Source: Erpobdella octoculata (Eukaryota; Annelida; Clitellata; Hirudinida; Erpobdellidae). From it: a DNA stretch of 64,000 nucleotides. Where the stretch lies: positions 13,595,765-13,659,764 of the forward strand of contig OZ022243.1 in assembly GCA_963978895.1 (NCBI GenBank), in the 5' to 3' direction. Shown here piece by piece: positions 60,076-64,000 of this stretch. Numbering within the stretch: position 1 is the first letter of the stretch; the number at the start of each line of letters is the position of its first letter. A program made the translations under genes and the position numbers. The notes below the pieces were generated by a model, which was not told the origin of the DNA, did not search any database, and was given only the letters and a program-made list of their open reading frames with translations.

Positions 60076-60211
60076 ACACGATTCTGGAACCAATCATGAC
60101 CTTTAAAACTCAGAATTTCTACTCCAAGAAATATGGTGGAAATCGCAATAAAGACAACCAAGTACTTCTACTTTGATATTATTTCATTTTTTCTTGGTTT
60201 TCGGCTGGTTA

Positions 60212-61305
60212 TCTATATATATATAAAAGAACATGTCCTGACTGACTGATAATCAACGCCGAGCTCAAACGCCTCATCCTAGGAACGTGAAATTTGGAAC
60301 TTATATTACTTTTATAGCGTAAACATCCGCTAAAAAAGGATTTTTGAAAATTTTGCTCCCGAGGGGAAAAACTGGAAAACAAACTTTTTTCTAAAACAAT
60401 GTATATCTCGAAAACCAAAAATGAGATTCTTTTTAAAAAATAAAAAGATACGTGTTTCACCATTTTTTGAAAATTCGGTTTCTCGGACCTCAAATGTGGG
60501 TTGGAAAATTGGGTTATTTGGTTTTTAAAGTAGCTTCTACTCAAAAACTGTTAATGCTACAGGAGTAAAAATTAGTATTTAGTTTCTACTCCAAAAATAA
60601 TGAAATACGTGTTTTAGCATTTTTTGAAAATTTGGTTTCCAGGACTTCAAATGTGGGGTGGAAAATAGGGCTAATTGTCTTTTATAGTAACTGCTACTCA
60701 AAAACAGTAAATACCACAGATGTAAAAATTATTATTTAGTTTCTTTTCTAAAAATAAAGATAAACGTGTTTCACCATTTTTTACAAATTTGGTTTCCCGG
60801 ACCTCAAATGTGGGTTGGAAAATTAGGTTATTTGGTTTTTAAAGTAGCTTCTACTCAAAAACTGTTAATGCTACAAAAGTAAAAATTAGTATTTAGTTTC
60901 TACTCTAAAAATAATGATAAATGGGTTTCACAATTTTTTGAAAATTTGGTTTCCAGGACTTCAAATGTGGGGTGGAAAATAGGGTTATTTGGTTTTTAAA
61001 GTAACTGCTACCCAACAACTGTAATTGCCACAGATGTAAAAATTAATACTTAGTATCAACTCAAAAAAAAAGATATACGTGTTTCATCATTTTTTGGGTT
61101 ATTTGGTTTTTAAAGTAGCTGCTACTTAAAAACTGTTAATGCTACAGAAGTAAAAATTAGTATTTAGTTTCTACTCCAAAAATAATGAAATACATGTTCT
61201 GGCATTTTTTGAAAATTTGGTTTCCAGGACCTCAAATGTAAGGTTGAAAATAGAGTTATTTGATTTTAAAAATCACTGCTACTCAAAAACTGTAAGTGGT
61301 AATAT
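60212..61305 (+). mobile_element. Helitron family B, 5' part
   Basis: Starts A|TC at 60211/60212 (TCTATATATATATAAAAGAA) with the family 5' block and about six internal ~155-bp units; cut at ~61305 by the next copy. Confidence 0.8.
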
Positions 61306-61310
61306 ATATA

Positions 61311-62494
61311 TCTATATATATATATAAAAGAACATGTCCTGACTGACTGACTGACTCACTCACTGACTGACTGACTGATAATCAACGTCGAGCTCAAACG
61401 CCTCATCCTAGGAACGTGAAATTTGGAACTTATATTACTTTTATTGCGTAAGAATCCACTAAGAAAGGATTTGTGAAAATTTTGCTCCTGAGGGGAAGAA
61501 ACTGAAAATCAAACTTTTTTCAAAAACAATGTTTATCTCGAAAACCAAAAATGAGGAGAATTTGAAATTTGGTAGATGGATTCTTCTTGAAAAATAAAAA
61601 GATATGTGTTTCACCATTTTTTGAAAATTCGGTTTACCGGACCTCAAATGTGGGTTAGAAAATTGGGTTATTTGATTTTTAAAGTAGCTGCTACTCAAAA
61701 ACTGTGAATGCTACAGGAGTAAAAATTAGTATTTAGTTTATACTTCAAAAATAATGAAGTACGTGTTTTAGCATTTTTTGAAAATTTGGTTTCTAGGACT
61801 TCAAATGTGCGGTGCAAAATAGGGTTATTTGTTTTTTAAAGTAACTGCTACTCAAAAACTGTAAATACCACAGATGTAAAAATTAGTATTTAGTTTCTAT
61901 TCTAAAAATGAAGATATACGTGTTTTACCATTTTTTGAAAATTTGGTTTCCAGGACCTCAAATGTGAAGTGGAAAAGGGGTTATTTGATTTTAAAATAAC
62001 TGCTACTCAAAAACTGTAAATGCTACAGATGTGAAAATTAGTATTTTGAGGTTTTGGGCCGGTTAAAAGTAGATGAGTTCAGTTTATCACCGGACGGACG
62101 GCGGACGGGCCAAGCCGTTATTTTAGGGTTTTCATACGGCCCTCCCCAAACCTTAAATCAAGGTGGAACGGGCCGATATTTTTAACCAAGTATATAGACA
62201 TTTGAGTGATTTTAGGGTGTTCAGACGGGCCGGGCTAAACCTGAAGTCAAGGTGGGACGGGCCGAAGTTTTTCATCAAGTATATAGAACTTCTAGGCCTG
62301 TAAAAACGGGCCGGGCCCATATTAGACGGGCCGTGCCGGGCCAGGAATTTCGGTTTTTGAAACGGGCTGGGCCAAGTTGTCGACGGACGGAGCCGAGACC
62401 TAAAAAATTGATCCGTGCAGTGGGTACTCTACTATGTATGCACGGTTCAAATTCTCTAATTTCATGCGAGCGAAGCCGCTACGGGCACTGCTAG
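61311..62494 (+). mobile_element. Helitron family B, complete
   Basis: TC start at 61311 preceded by A, (GACT)n block, AACGTCGAGCTCAAACGCC, internal repeats, GGGCCGGG-rich segment, GCGAGCGAAGCCGC hairpin, CTAG at 62491-62494 followed by T: the A^T insertion site expected of Helitrons. 1184 bp, no ORF. Confidence 0.88.
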
Positions 62495-62512
62495 TTTATT
62501 GTATAAAACCCG

Positions 62513-62575
62513 GTCATTTTTCATAGAAATCGGCCGATGACGCTATACTAGAACTTTAGCATTATTATATAATAT
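62513..62575. repeat. Inverted copy of the fold-back terminus
   Basis: CATAGAAATCGGCCGATGAC and GCTATACTAGAACTTTA are the reverse complement of 59545-59592, placing inverted ends about 2.9 kb apart around the Helitrons. Confidence 0.8.
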
Positions 62576-62621
62576 TATATATGTATCTATCACGCTCACG
62601 GGATGTTTTCAATAAAAAGAC

Positions 62622-62855
62622 AAACATAACATAACATAACATAACATAACATAACATAACATAACATAACATAACATAACATAACATAACATAACATAAC
62701 ATAACATAACATAACATAACATAACATAACATAACATAACATAACATAACATAACATAACATAACATAACATAACATAACATAACATAACATAACATAAC
62801 ATAACATAACATAGCATAGCATAGCATAACATAACATAACATAACATAACATAAC
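62622..62855 (-). repeat. (ATAAC)n pentanucleotide array, LINE tail
   Basis: About 46 units of ACATA on the plus strand with three variant GCATA units. It lies exactly at the 3' side of the minus-strand LINE, so it is probably its tail, later expanded. Confidence 0.85.
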
Positions 62856-63110
62856 GTTTATTTTAAAGTGAATCAGAACAATTAATAATAATCGTGTGTG
62901 AGATCCACCATCAAACATTTAAAAACCATATTTACATAATTTAATTTTAAATTCTTCAACAGTTTCAGCATTCACAACTTCATTCTCCAATTTATTCCAT
63001 TCATTCGTCACTCTTGCACTAAAGAATTTATGTTTCATTGAACTCTCCCTTTTCTTATATAGCTTAAAGTTGTGCCCTCTGGTACTTTTGTATCTCGATC
63101 TCTGTCACAA
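62856..63110 (-). mobile_element. CR1/L2-like LINE 3' end
   Basis: The minus frame RGHNFKLYKKRE then KFFSARVTNEWNKLENEVVN and AETVEEFKIKL is the usual end of CR1/L2-type ORFs. Confidence 0.8.
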
Positions 63111-64000
63111 CTATGACTATGTATGCTCATGACTATTCATTCATTCATCCATTTCTTCTAACATGCAACCGACTTCGCTCCATAACTATTATCATAACTT
63201 ATAAGTACACTTGAACTTCCGCCGTAGCTACTATCATCATAACTTTTTCCCACCAGCTCCATGTGACTCATTCGATCTGGTGACCTACAATTTAATTGAA
63301 CTCCACCGATTCAATTACCAATCTGTGCCAGTGTTTGTTTCCCTGTATGCTCTAGTATCTTTCTTAATTACTAATTTTTCTGAATTTTATATCGAAACTT
63401 GTATCAATAGGTTGCATAGAATTTAAGTAATCATTCCTGTTAATTTCATAAACTTGTATCAAACGGTTATTAAGATATAATCTCTAATTGCTTTTCTATC
63501 ATACCATTATTAATGTCTTCACCCGTATGTGCAGTAATGACTCCTGCCAATCATTTTCTTGGACCTTGCTCCGTTGGTATGTATGGTATTTTTCTTTGTT
63601 CATCGATGGAAAGTTTTAGGATGAATATTTTAGCGATGAATATTATCTAGCTATTCCAGCTTGTCGCTAGACGAGCTGTATCGTCCTGTGTATAAATACG
63701 GCTGTCTTCCAGCCGTAAGTTAGATTTCTGGTTCTCGATAGATTCTTGGTTCACGGTAGATCGTTGGTTCAGATTAGATTTTTAGTTCTCATTAAATTCT
63801 TGATCCAGTATCTCGCTTGTGTGCTATTGCATATTTGTTAGCCGCATTCTATAGTTAGAAACAATCTTGTGAATAAATTGATTAAAAACCGCTACGTGTA
63901 TGCGGTATTGTTTCGTTTGGAATAATATAGGTACGACGGGTTGACCGGTAGCATCAGCATCCAGCGCATTACGGTGGTGGTCCGGTGAGAGAAAAATAAA
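63111..64000. other. Right edge, possible LTR
   Basis: TATAAATA at 63692-63699, AATAAA near 63871, and a downstream GGTGGTGGTCCGGTGAGAG that could be the leader of an LTR retroelement running off the window. Only one LTR is in view and no primer-binding site is convincing. Confidence 0.3.

Noticed and set aside
62565..62918. MLCYV-repeat ORFs
   Set aside because: Translation of the pentanucleotide array.
63513..63930. LTR of a retrotransposon
   Set aside because: TATA box and AATAAA are suggestive, but there is no second LTR, primer-binding site or coding region in the window; kept only as a low-confidence note.

Overview
The window is nuclear DNA from an invertebrate animal: AT-rich, with spliced genes, very long repeat-filled introns and many transposon classes. 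The species cannot be named from sequence alone. The only host genes I can support are two, arranged tail to tail.

(1) About 1.5-9.6 kb, plus strand: a protocadherin-type cell-adhesion gene. A large exon (1506-4281) carries signal peptide, six to seven cadherin repeats, the membrane helix and the start of the cytoplasmic tail. Two small downstream exons (7338-7518 and 9378-9628) join in frame and complete a 965-residue protein.

(2) 48.7-10.1 kb, minus strand: a complete gene for O-phosphoseryl-tRNA(Sec) selenium transferase (SEPSECS), the last step of selenocysteinyl-tRNA synthesis. Ten coding exons, found by homology and checked for splice sites and phase, give 1404 nt = 467 residues + stop. 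The pyridoxal-phosphate lysine falls at residue 284, Arg97/Ser98/Gln105 and Arg313 at the human positions. Its ~38.6 kb span is mostly mobile DNA in introns of 8.4, 6.8 and 16.2 kb.

Mobile DNA inside SEPSECS introns and in the right third: (a) many Penelope-like elements (PLEs) with GIY-YIG domains, long repeated C-terminal extensions, and hammerhead-ribozyme-like motifs at the same relative place (nine found, one pair in tandem with a 76-nt period); (b) three Helitron families, one with a helicase remnant, one with a purine-rich minisatellite body, one with ~155-bp internal repeats; (c) a piggyBac relic with TTAA duplication; (d) several hAT relics, two with near-perfect 8-bp target duplications; (e) CR1/L2/Jockey-like LINE fragments; (f) tRNA-derived SINEs, one forming a tandem array; (g) a 2.5-kb fold-back element built of inverted 194-bp repeats (57.1-59.6 kb).

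Layout: 1-1505 upstream of the protocadherin; 1506-9628 protocadherin; 9629-10112 convergent 3' ends; 10113-48693 SEPSECS with nested transposons; 48694-57090 relics of hAT, LINE and SINE; 57090-62580 fold-back element and Helitrons; 62580-63110 LINE 3' end with its pentanucleotide tail; 63110-64000 unassigned, possibly the start of an LTR element. The strongest candidate for something little described is the PLE set: repeated C-terminal extensions, tandem hammerheads, and a fixed 3' boundary at (TA)n.
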